DNA from: an uncultured Thiodictyon sp.
GTDB lineage: Bacteria; Pseudomonadota; Gammaproteobacteria; Chromatiales; Chromatiaceae
Reading direction: 5' to 3'
DNA: 36,635 nt
Assembly (NCBI RefSeq): GCF_903946935.1
Contig: NZ_CAJAXH010000041.1
Location: forward strand, 1-36,635
How positions within the stretch are numbered: position 1 is the stretch's first letter; each line of letters begins with the position of its first letter. The notes below the pieces were generated by a model. It had not been told where the DNA came from and searched no databases. It saw only the letters and a program-made list of their open reading frames with translations. Shown here piece by piece: positions 19,316 to 26,171 of the stretch. Made by a program: the position numbers and the translations under genes.

Positions 19316-19389
19316 TGTCCGCAAATGAACGCAAATGAACGCAAATTGGGGATACTGAATTATCGTTTATTGGCGTTCATTTGCGGACA
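19316..19389. repeat. Inverted repeat between the tubulin-like gene and its partner
   Basis: A perfect 17-bp inverted repeat, TGTCCGCAAATGAACGC at 19316-19332 and its complement at 19373-19389. A direct GCAAATGAAC duplication lies inside the left arm. It is AT-richer than its surroundings. It may be a small non-autonomous element, a processing hairpin or an intercistronic terminator that tunes expression of the partner gene. Confidence 0.8.
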
Positions 19390-19441
19390 TGAATCCTCGA
19401 TTGAATAATCCGTGCCGTTCGCGGAATTCAGGTCAAGCAAT

Positions 19442-21847
19442 ATGTCCAGACCCACGCTCCTGATCGGCTTCGGCGCCTACGGCCTGGAGGCCTTGCAGCG
19501 GCTGCTGCACCAGTCGGCCCTGCGCGGCGTGCTGCGGTGGCAGGAGACCCAGGGCGGCGGTGTCGCCTCGGCGCGGCGCCAGTTGCAGGACTTGGCCCTG
19601 CTCGCGTTGCCCGATCCATTCGAGCGCTCGGGCGAGGGCACGGTCGCTGCCGCCGCCGGTGCGCCGCAATTCTTGACCGACCTCTATCGCCAGATTCAAG
19701 GGCCGGCGGCTAACGTGCGCGCGACGCCCGATGAGGTCGCGCTGCGGGTGCGGCGGATTGCCGATGAGTTGGTCGCCCAGACCAGTTTCGAGCGCAGCGA
19801 CGGTGTGGGTCTCGACCTCATCTGTCTGGCGCGTCCGGGTGTGCCGGATGCGATCCCGCACCTGGACATCCTGCTCCAGCACTGTCTGGAGTCCCTGGCC
19901 GATTCGAGCTTCTTCAAGGTGGCGGTGCAGGGGGCCGAGAATCTCAACTGTATCCTGATCCTTGACTTCGAGGACTACTGGCAGGGGACCGGCACGGCGG
20001 CGGCGGTCGAGACCGCCCGTGCCCTGCGCGCGGCCCTGCGCAACTCCATGCAGAGTTGGGAGCGCCGCCGCGCGCTGCGTCAGGTGGCCGTGGATCGCTG
20101 CTATCTGGTGGACGGGCGCACCGCGGTCGGTTACCGGCCGCCCCATGTGCGACTCGACGAGGCGGAGCTCTTTCTGGAATTGCTGTTGTTCGAGGGCCTG
20201 CGCACCAGCAAGCAGGCGCTGTATCAGCAACCATCGCTGATTCAACCGGTCGCGGCCACCTTCGGTATCCGGCTGCTGGAGGAGACCACCCTGGTGTTGA
20301 GCCGCGAGGCGGCGGCCACCTTCGGGCTGCGCTGGCTCGATGCGCTGATCGGCGATCGGGGGCCGTGCCCGGATCGCGAGGCCCGGCGGGTGCGCGAGAC
20401 CCTGGCGCCGTTGAGCGCAGCGCTGCTGGAGCGGCGCTTAGACGATGGCCAGTTGGAGCCACTCTTCGAGGCGCGTGCCGAGGCCTTGGTCAGTGCATTG
20501 ATGGCCGTGCCGGAGCGCGAAGCCGCGGATTGGCCCCAGCGGGTCCAAGAGGTCTTTGCGCGTGAGCGTCAAGCGCTGCGTCAGGCCCTGGAGCGGTCTG
20601 CCTGGGAGCTGGTCAGTGCGTTCAAGGAGTCGCACCTCAATGACCTGGAGCAGCGGCTGGTGGCGGCGGTTGACGCCGACCTGCACGACGAGCGGGCGCC
20701 GGCCTCGCTGACCCTGGTGCGTGCCGCATTGGATGAAGTCCGCCAGGGGCTTGCCGCCGGGTCGCAGCGGCGCCAGGCGCCGTCTGGGCAGACCTTGGAT
20801 TCCCCGCTGCACCGCCTGACCCTGCTGCATCGACAGTATCGCGATCAGCTCGACGAATGGTTGAGCAGCCAGGGTCGCGCACTGCAATGGTTTTGGCCGC
20901 TGTGTGCCTTATTGTTCGCCCTGGGGTTGGCCGAACCCTCGGTCCGGCTCGTCTATCAGATCGACCCGCCGGGCCAGCATTGGGTGGACGCGCTCGTGAA
21001 TGGGTTGCGCACGCTGAATTGGCCGCTGTTCTGGACCCTGTGGTGGTTCATCTGGCTGTGGGCGGTCCTGGCGCTCCAGGTCCAGCCATTGATCACCGGG
21101 CGCATTGCGCGCGCCCAGCGCTTTTTTGTCAGTGCCCAGCGCGGACGCTTTCACGATCATCTCCGCGACCTGGTGGACCCATTACGGGAATCGGTCTTGG
21201 CGCAGGTCCGCCACAATGTGCGCTCCAGTCTCACCAATGATGTGCAAAAGACCCTTACCCGCCTCGACGAGCGCCTGGCGGAGCGCGGACGGGAGATGAC
21301 CTGGCTGCGGCGTCAGCTCAATGAGTTCTTGCGGCTCAGTAGTCAACCGGCCATGGCGGTGCGCCAATGGGTGCGCCGTGGGGCCACGGTCGAGACCATG
21401 ATGCGGCCGCGCCCGATCGAGCGGGTCTGCTATCCGCAGGACGACCTGCCCCGTCCGTTCGCCGGTTGGAGCGAACACTTCTGCGATGCCTTTCTCGATC
21501 CGCTGCGCTTCATCGATCGCCTGAGCCAGCGCTATGCGGATGCCGACGAGCAGGCGCAGGAGCGGCGTACCGCCGATGAGGACCAATTGCGGCGGCGCGA
21601 GCTGATCGATTTCATCGACAACAGCAAGCTGGCCCCCGCCTGCCGCTTTCTGCAGGACACCGGTGTGAGCGAGGAGCGCCGCTGGTGCATCGCCGCCCAG
21701 CGTTGGCGCAACATCCCCGGCATGGTCGATGAGATCAACAACCGGCTCGGCATCGTCAATGACGACATCACCCCCGCCGCCGATCGCTCCCGCGTCTATC
21801 TGCTGGTGGTGCAGACCGGGGTGGCAGCGGTCAATCTGGAACGGTGA
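19442..21847 (+). CDS. Two-pass membrane protein, partner of the tubulin-like protein
   Basis: 801 aa. It begins MSRPTLLIGFGAYGLEALQRL, a strand plus glycine loop very like the first nucleotide loop of the upstream tubulin-like protein (IGVGGVGSRIV), but I find no GGTGSG signature. Residues about 300-470 are helical and charged. Two hydrophobic segments (about 482-500, WFWPLCALLFALGLAEP; about 523-545, FWTLWWFIWLWAVLAL) with a short loop between them place both large ends on the same side of the membrane, presumably the cytosol. The C-terminal 250 residues are again helical with a coiled-coil character. ATG 19442 is chosen because the glycine loop then starts at residue 9; an earlier ATG (19412) has no support. 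No family is recognised beyond this context. Its likely role is membrane anchor or co-assembling subunit. Confidence 0.72.
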   Translation: MSRPTLLIGFGAYGLEALQRLLHQSALRGVLRWQETQGGGVASARRQLQDLALLALPDPFERSGEGTVAAAAGAPQFLTDLYRQIQGPAANVRATPDEVALRVRRIADELVAQTSFERSDGVGLDLICLARPGVPDAIPHLDILLQHCLESLADSSFFKVAVQGAENLNCILILDFEDYWQGTGTAAAVETARALRAALRNSMQSWERRRALRQVAVDRCYLVDGRTAVGYRPPHVRLDEAELFLELLLFEGLRTSKQALYQQPSLIQPVAATFGIRLLEETTLVLSREAAATFGLRWLDALIGDRGPCPDREARRVRETLAPLSAALLERRLDDGQLEPLFEARAEALVSALMAVPEREAADWPQRVQEVFARERQALRQALERSAWELVSAFKESHLNDLEQRLVAAVDADLHDERAPASLTLVRAALDEVRQGLAAGSQRRQAPSGQTLDSPLHRLTLLHRQYRDQLDEWLSSQGRALQWFWPLCALLFALGLAEPSVRLVYQIDPPGQHWVDALVNGLRTLNWPLFWTLWWFIWLWAVLALQVQPLITGRIARAQRFFVSAQRGRFHDHLRDLVDPLRESVLAQVRHNVRSSLTNDVQKTLTRLDERLAERGREMTWLRRQLNEFLRLSSQPAMAVRQWVRRGATVETMMRPRPIERVCYPQDDLPRPFAGWSEHFCDAFLDPLRFIDRLSQRYADADEQAQERRTADEDQLRRRELIDFIDNSKLAPACRFLQDTGVSEERRWCIAAQRWRNIPGMVDEINNRLGIVNDDITPAADRSRVYLLVVQTGVAAVNLER

Positions 21848-21849
21848 GC

Positions 21850-21978
21850 TTTTGTGGCAAGCGCAGTCATGTCACCATGACGACGCTCGCCATCGTGCAT
21901 AATCCGCAGGACGAGGTGAAGACCGGAACCTTGCATGCGATGCGCAAGCCGCTTGGCCTGACGCTGACCGATCTATAG
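21850..21978 (+). pseudogene. hicA: hicA toxin remnant
   Basis: Starting 2 nt after the partner gene stop, the frame reads CGKRSHVTMTTLAIVHNPQD followed by EVKTGTLHAMRKPLGLT and a TAG. GKxSH with the catalytic His, then a VxTGTL turn, is the C-terminal half of HicA double-stranded-RNA-binding-fold toxins. The first about 25 residues are missing. It is probably inactive. Confidence 0.7.
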
Positions 21979-21988
21979 CGAGGTCCCG

Positions 21989-22156
21989 ATGAATTTCGTA
22001 TATCCGGTGACCTTGACCCCGGACCCCGATGGCGGGCTGGCCATCGGTGCGGTTCGCTCCCGCTCGCCGCACCCTACGCGCGCTCCCCGGCATATCCCGC
22101 GAAATGAGTCTACTGTCCCCGGAATTCGCGGAAGGGAGTCGCTCCGCGGCGCATGA
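21989..22156 (+). pseudogene. hicB: hicB antitoxin remnant
   Basis: ATG 21989 has a GAGG ribosome site 5 nt upstream and follows the hicA stop by 10 nt, the normal hicAB order. MNFVYPVTLTPDPDGGLAI is the first strand pair of HicB; after residue 19 (22045) homology ends and the frame runs on through a palindrome into nonsense. Only the N-terminal 19 residues are genuine. Confidence 0.7.
22046..22073. repeat. REP-type hairpin at the hicB break
   Basis: GGTGCGG (22046-22052) pairs with CCGCACC (22067-22073), followed by CTACG. This is a widespread bacterial REP pattern. It begins at the exact base where hicB homology ends. Confidence 0.6.
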
Positions 22157-22186
22157 CCCGTTGCCAGGCACGCCTCCCCGCCGAGA

Positions 22187-22210
22187 TATCCGTGGTACGT
22201 CCCCTATTTC
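22187..22210. repeat. Left copy of an inverted repeat flanking the profilin and GDSL genes
   Basis: The complement reads GAAATAGGGGACGTACCACG, and a diverged copy (GAAATAGGGGAGGTGCCACG, 2 mismatches over these 20 nt) sits at 23571-23593 in opposite orientation. From memory, this motif resembles palindromes mobilised by REP-associated (RAYT) transposases; no such transposase is in the window. Confidence 0.5.
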
Positions 22211-22388
22211 GCCGCTATTTCGCCCGTCCCGCCCCGTCGGCTCCCGCTGGGGCTTGCCACGCCCCTCCGGGCGATGCTATGTTCGCCCTGCCTCAGCCGC
22301 CCGTGCGGTTGAACGCCCTAACCCTAGCCCCGCTCGTGATCTACCCCCGGAAGAAACCCCAAACCAAAACCCTCAGCCCCCAATGCAC

Positions 22389-22392
22389 GGAG
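22389..22392 (+). promoter_or_regulatory. Ribosome binding site for profilin
   Basis: GGAG six nucleotides before ATG 22399. It supports the 125-aa start and shows that the gene could be translated in a bacterium, though a chance match in imported leader DNA is possible. Confidence 0.5.
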
Positions 22393-22398
22393 AACACA

Positions 22399-22776
22399 AT
22401 GTCCTGGCAAGCATACGTCGATAATAACCTCGTTGGTGCTGGTCTGAAGCAAGCCGCCATCTTTGGCCACAATGGCACCTGCTGGGCCGCTTCCACTGGA
22501 TTCAATGTGACTGAGACTGAGGCCGCTGCCCTCTGCGCTGCCTACACCGATCCCAGCGGCATTCGTGCCAGGGGCCTCTTCCTTGAAGGCGTCAAGTACT
22601 TTACCCTCAGGGCCGATGACCGCTCCGTCTACGGCAAGAAGGGTCCTGGTGGTGTCGTCGCTGTCAAGACCCTCCAGGCCATCCTCATTGGCATCTATGA
22701 TGAGAAGACCCAACCTGGCCAAGCTGCCAACATTGTTGAGAAGCTGGCTGACTACTTGATCGATCAAGGCTACTAA
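22399..22776 (+). CDS. Profilin, eukaryote-type actin-binding protein
   Basis: 125 aa, the normal length for a fungal profilin and complete. In eukaryotes profilin binds actin monomers, poly-proline and phosphoinositides. Here MSWQAYVDNNLVG is the N-terminal profilin signature. Trp3, Tyr6 and Trp29 (CWAAS) and the C-terminal ADYLI...GY helix supply the aromatic poly-proline platform, and the LRADDRSVYGKKG hairpin with KT and IYDEKTQPGQ is the actin-facing side. ATG 22399 fits both homology and a GGAG site. Codon use differs from the neighbours: 0 of 18 Ala codons are GCG, all 7 Lys are AAG, 2 of 4 Arg are AGG and only 2 of 10 Leu are CTG; GC is about 56% by hand count. No intron. It reads towards the GDSL gene with a 5-bp gap between stops. 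Recent transfer from a fungus is the simplest reading; assembly contamination must be excluded. No actin gene is visible. Confidence 0.95.
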   Translation: MSWQAYVDNNLVGAGLKQAAIFGHNGTCWAASTGFNVTETEAAALCAAYTDPSGIRARGLFLEGVKYFTLRADDRSVYGKKGPGGVVAVKTLQAILIGIYDEKTQPGQAANIVEKLADYLIDQGY

Positions 22777-22781
22777 AGAGG

Positions 22782-23498
22782 TTAGGACTCGCTGTCACTG
22801 CTGGTGCCTGGCACCGATTCCGATGCTTCGATTTCGCCCAGCATCTCAGCGACGGATGCTTCGATGGCCTGCGCCCAGATTTCGTAGCCCTTTTCGTTCG
22901 GATGCAATGCGTCGGGGATGATCGACCTGCGCATCACGCCGCCTGCTTCGAGGAACTTCGGGCCGATGTCCAGGAAGCGAACCATCTTGCCGTCGGCCAG
23001 CTTGGCGATGAGACCGTTGACCGTATCCAACTTGGCGCGGAGTTCGCCGGGCTTCTCTTCGCGCGGGAGGATGGCGAGAAGCAGTATTTTGGTATTCGAG
23101 AGTTTGTCGCGGAGCGTCTTCACAATTGCCGTGACGCCTGCGGCAATCTCCTCGGGCTTGTGGGAGTCGGCATTGTTGGTGCCAATCATGAGTACCGCCA
23201 GCTTGGGCGAGATGCCGTCGATATTCCCATTGTCCAATCGCCACAGCACGTGTTGCGTATGGTCGCCACTGATCCCCAGATTCAGGGCCTTGCGATTGGC
23301 GTAGAACTTGTCCCAGACGGCCTTGCCGTAAGCGCTCCATCCCTGCATGATACAATCGCCGATGAAGATCATATCGACATCGCCCATTTTGACCCGATCG
23401 CTCATGGATTGATGGCGCGCCTTCCACCAGTCGTCGGCGCGAGGCGCCGCATTGATCGCGGAGTTCTGTGCGTATGCGCCCGCAGGGGAAGGGTTCAT
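22782..23498 (-). CDS. PAF-acetylhydrolase-like SGNH/GDSL protein with Cys at the nucleophile position
   Basis: 238 aa, no signal peptide. It has all SGNH blocks in order: IFIGDCIMQGW (block I), NLGISGDHTQHVLWRL (II, Gly), MIGTNNA (III, Asn) and PDALHPNEKGY (V, Asp and His). This order and the HVLWRLDNGN stretch match the PAF-acetylhydrolase beta/gamma-like esterases of bacteria and animals. The nucleophilic Ser is replaced by Cys49 (TGT, one base from a Ser codon), so ester hydrolysis may be lost or altered. ATG 23498 is supported by AAGGAG 8 nt upstream. The C-terminal tail (ESVPGTSSDSES) covers a GGTGCC-T-GGCACC palindrome (22803-22815) and may be a late addition. GC is lower than average but codon use looks bacterial. 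It is convergent with profilin. Confidence 0.86.
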   Translation of the reverse strand: MNPSPAGAYAQNSAINAAPRADDWWKARHQSMSDRVKMGDVDMIFIGDCIMQGWSAYGKAVWDKFYANRKALNLGISGDHTQHVLWRLDNGNIDGISPKLAVLMIGTNNADSHKPEEIAAGVTAIVKTLRDKLSNTKILLLAILPREEKPGELRAKLDTVNGLIAKLADGKMVRFLDIGPKFLEAGGVMRRSIIPDALHPNEKGYEIWAQAIEASVAEMLGEIEASESVPGTSSDSES

Positions 23499-23570
23499 TT
23501 TCGATTCTCCTTCAGGAAAAGCAGGAAAACCCGAGGCGCGCAGCGCCTAACACATGCGTGCCACGGCTGG

Positions 23571-23593
23571 GAAATAGGGGAGGTGCCACGATA
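23571..23593. repeat. Right copy of the inverted repeat flanking the profilin and GDSL genes
   Basis: GAAATAGGGGAGGTGCCACG plus ATA, inverted relative to 22187-22210. The enclosed segment is about 1.4 kb and contains profilin and the GDSL gene. Confidence 0.5.
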
Positions 23594-23650
23594 GCTGGCA
23601 AGATACTGCGTGCGCGCGGCAACTGTTTCGGTCTGTGTCGGTCTATCTCT

Positions 23651-23675
23651 CCAGATCATCCGCCGGGTGATCTGG
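23651..23675. repeat. Short inverted repeat upstream of the GDSL gene
   Basis: CCAGATCA (23651-23658) pairs perfectly with TGATCTGG (23668-23675) around a 9-nt loop. It lies in the 252-bp spacer between the GDSL and cyclase-like genes. It may be an operator or mRNA hairpin; no poly-T follows. Confidence 0.4.
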
Positions 23676-23704
23676 CGCAATGCCGAGACCACCCACTGAA
23701 AACC

Positions 23705-23731
23705 CTTGGCGAGCTTGGCGCCTTGGCGTGA
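23705..23731. repeat. Palindromic repeat family A, single arm (copy 4)
   Basis: 27 nt identical to the reverse complement of 10706-10732 (CTTGGCGAGCTTGGCGCC then TTGGCGTGA). Only one arm is present; it ends 20 bp beyond the stop of the cyclase-like gene. Confidence 0.75.
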
Positions 23732-23750
23732 GAATCTGCCCTTCCCAGGT

Positions 23751-25928
23751 TCAGGGCGATGCCGGCGCGGCGGCGCCCGCGGCCGCCAGTTGGCGGGTCC
23801 GCTCCGCCAGCGGCTCGTCGACGATCAGCTCGAAATAGTGCCGCCGGTCGGGTTCCACCGGTCCCACGGTGTCGCCGTTCCAGTCACGCACCGGGGCGTG
23901 GCGCAACTCAATCCAGTGCGTGAGGCCGGCGTCGTCGCGATAGCCGCCGCTGAAGAACAGACAGTCCGCGGCCGGCGGATCGGGCAGGTGCAACTGGGTG
24001 AGGGGCAACTCCTCCTGGAGTTTGCGGAAGGCGTCCGCGTCGAGCTTGACGCCGTTGACGTTGTAGTTGAGCAGGTCGCGACCCGGCCCCGCGCGCTCAC
24101 CGATCACCGCGTCGCGCACGACCGCCACTCGGAAGGCGGGGCTGACGGGCAGGAAGCCGGAGCGCAACAGGAGCCCGGAGCAGGATGAGAGCCGGTCCGC
24201 CTGGTTGATGGCGCTGGAGATCATGATGGGACGCCCCTCGTCATAGAGGAAGTTGGGTTCCCGACGGGCGAATGAGATGCCGAGCCCCAATTCCAGTTCG
24301 GGCAGCCCGAGCGCGCGGTTGCGGACGTTTTGCTGGTTGACGACCTCGAGGATCTGGCGTGCCAGGCGGCAGGCGCGGGCCACCGCGCGGCCCTGGCCGT
24401 CGTCGTCCGCGTACTCGTAGAGCGCCAGGATCACCGCGTCGCCCTCCACGAACAGCTTTTCGGCCGCGAACCCGGCGAGCAGCCGGTTGACCGGATCGAA
24501 AAAGTTCAGGCTGAAGTGGGAGGCGGGGTTGAGCCCGCGCGCGCGCAGTTCCTCGGTGATCAGGGTGGAGCCGCGCACGTCCGCCTTGAGCACTGCATGT
24601 GAGCGAATGCGCCGCGGCGCGAGGCTGTCCGCGCCGCCCTCGCCGGCGCAGAGAAACGCATTGAGGCTGGCGTTTGAGCGGGAGAGTCGGAGCTCGTCCG
24701 CGCCCTCCAGCAGGTGGATGGCGTCCAGGGTCTCGAAGGTCTTGTAGGCGAGTTTGAGTCCTCGGCGCAGCCGCAGGAAGTCCACCAGATAGTGGCCAAT
24801 CAGTGCCAGGGCCGCGGCCGGGGTCTGGCGTTGACGCGCCGCCCGCAGGTGCTCCAGGGTCCGCAGGAGGGGGGCGGGGTCGGCGTGCCCGGTGGCGAGT
24901 GCCTGTTCGAGCTGGTGCCGGTTCAGTCGGCCGTCCGCCGCGTCCAGGACCAGTGGCAGCGGCAGCGTCTGGCCGAGCTGGGAGCGCAGGGAGGGCAGGG
25001 CATAGACGATCTCGATGACCCGGCGCCGTCCGTGGGCCGCCAACCCGGCCGCCAGTTGCCCCAACAGGTCGCGCTGGAAGGCGCTCCAGTCAGGCTCACC
25101 GCCCGGCGCTCCGCGGTCCCCGCGGTCCCCGCGGTTCAGGATCAGGCGCAGGTTGTCCGGTTCGTCGAGCCAGGAGGTCAGCCCCTGGCGGTATTCTGCC
25201 CGTGGCACGAACCCATCGAGTAGGGCCGCGGTGGGGAGCAGGCCGCGCGGCTGGTCCTGCGCCCGTTCCTGCGGTGCGTTGGTGTCCGCGGACACCGCTG
25301 CGGCGGTCAGCCACCCCGGCAGCCAGGGTGCGAAGGTCTGGGTCACGGTGTGCGCGGTCTGCGCCAGCCAGTCGCCGATGGCGGACCCGGCGAGCCAACC
25401 CAGTGGATCGTCGGTAGTCAGGGCTGGCCCGTCTCCGGGCTCGGCGACAAACAGGAGTGGGTTGAACAGCAATGTCTCGCCGACCGTCCACTGTGGCGCC
25501 AGGGGCGCGCCCGGCGGGGTGCAGAGCTCGCGTAACAGGCGTTGCCCGACCCGCCGTTGGGTCTGCGGTGACTGGGTCTCGGTCGCCACCAGTTGCAGCA
25601 GGCATTTGAGCAGGGCGAACTGGAGCAGGAGCGCTGCCTCGCCCGGGCGCTCCCCGGGGTGCCGGGCAAGGGCGGCATCGACCAGGTGCCGAGCGGTGTC
25701 GCGCAGGGCGGTCAGGTCCGCGGTGTCGGCCACGGGTACATGGTCGGCCGCCTCCTCGCGCACCAGTGTGCCCACACGCTCCGCTGCCAGGGCGCGCAAG
25801 CGGGGGCTCAACAGACAGTCGATGCGCGTGTTGTCGATCCCCTTGCCGAAGGCCGCCAGTGAGAGGGTCCAGGGGGCGGGGCGGGTCAGGGGTGCGCTAA
25901 ATTCGGCAAGGCTGGGGCGCCAGGGCAT
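23751..25928 (-). CDS. Class III nucleotidyl cyclase-like protein with large N-terminal region
   Basis: 725 aa with no convincing membrane helix. The last third holds a class III cyclase homology domain: KADVRGST (about 447-454) gives the first metal Asp, VEGDAVILALYE (about 492-503) the second, and SSAINQADRL provides the Asn and Arg found in the canonical VNLAARL transition-state motif. The substrate-selecting residues are too diverged for me to say cAMP or cGMP. The N-terminal 430 residues are helix-rich and unrecognised, with a small GDRGDRG microrepeat (DNA about 25115-25140). It is not part of the neighbouring operons; the next gene diverges. Start ATG 25928. It likely produces a cyclic nucleotide signal, but catalytic activity is an inference. 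Confidence 0.72.
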   Translation of the reverse strand: MPWRPSLAEFSAPLTRPAPWTLSLAAFGKGIDNTRIDCLLSPRLRALAAERVGTLVREEAADHVPVADTADLTALRDTARHLVDAALARHPGERPGEAALLLQFALLKCLLQLVATETQSPQTQRRVGQRLLRELCTPPGAPLAPQWTVGETLLFNPLLFVAEPGDGPALTTDDPLGWLAGSAIGDWLAQTAHTVTQTFAPWLPGWLTAAAVSADTNAPQERAQDQPRGLLPTAALLDGFVPRAEYRQGLTSWLDEPDNLRLILNRGDRGDRGAPGGEPDWSAFQRDLLGQLAAGLAAHGRRRVIEIVYALPSLRSQLGQTLPLPLVLDAADGRLNRHQLEQALATGHADPAPLLRTLEHLRAARQRQTPAAALALIGHYLVDFLRLRRGLKLAYKTFETLDAIHLLEGADELRLSRSNASLNAFLCAGEGGADSLAPRRIRSHAVLKADVRGSTLITEELRARGLNPASHFSLNFFDPVNRLLAGFAAEKLFVEGDAVILALYEYADDDGQGRAVARACRLARQILEVVNQQNVRNRALGLPELELGLGISFARREPNFLYDEGRPIMISSAINQADRLSSCSGLLLRSGFLPVSPAFRVAVVRDAVIGERAGPGRDLLNYNVNGVKLDADAFRKLQEELPLTQLHLPDPPAADCLFFSGGYRDDAGLTHWIELRHAPVRDWNGDTVGPVEPDRRHYFELIVDEPLAERTRQLAAAGAAAPASP

Positions 25929-26171
25929 CGTCTCGGCCAGTTCGGTTGCGGTTGACTCAGGGTCGGTCGGCGGTACGTGCTGTCCGCTGGGGATCGATCC
26001 GCGGCGCGGCCCGGGGCGGCGGTCGCTGCACCTGGGGTGCAGTGAACGGGCGAACAGTGGATCATACCTGTATTGTGCCGCGGCGGGCGCCGAATGACCC
26101 GGTTCGGTCTATGTCTCGGCTGGGCCGTCCGATCGTCGTCCACGCAACGCTAACCATTTGGTATCGAGTCC

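Larger units (their letters stand above)
22157..22398. other. Profilin upstream region
   Basis: 242 bp between the hicB remnant and profilin. The first part looks bacterial and contains the flanking repeat. The last 60 bp is CA-rich and purine/pyrimidine-biased (AAGAAACCCCAAACCAAAAC), unlike host DNA and reminiscent of a fungal 5' leader. No clear promoter. The open frame extends upstream to 22153, but nothing there resembles a protein. Confidence 0.45.

Noticed and set aside
22317-22327. CCCTAACCCTA, telomere-like
   Set aside because: Only one and a half units of the fungal TTAGGG-type repeat; chance is likely, although it is close to the fungal-like gene.
22153-22398. N-terminal extension of profilin to 207 aa
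   Set aside because: Profilin homology and length start at 22399, where a GGAG site also lies.
23541-23556. GCCTAAC, integron attC-like core near the GDSL start
   Set aside because: No paired core, no long imperfect stem and no integrase in the window.
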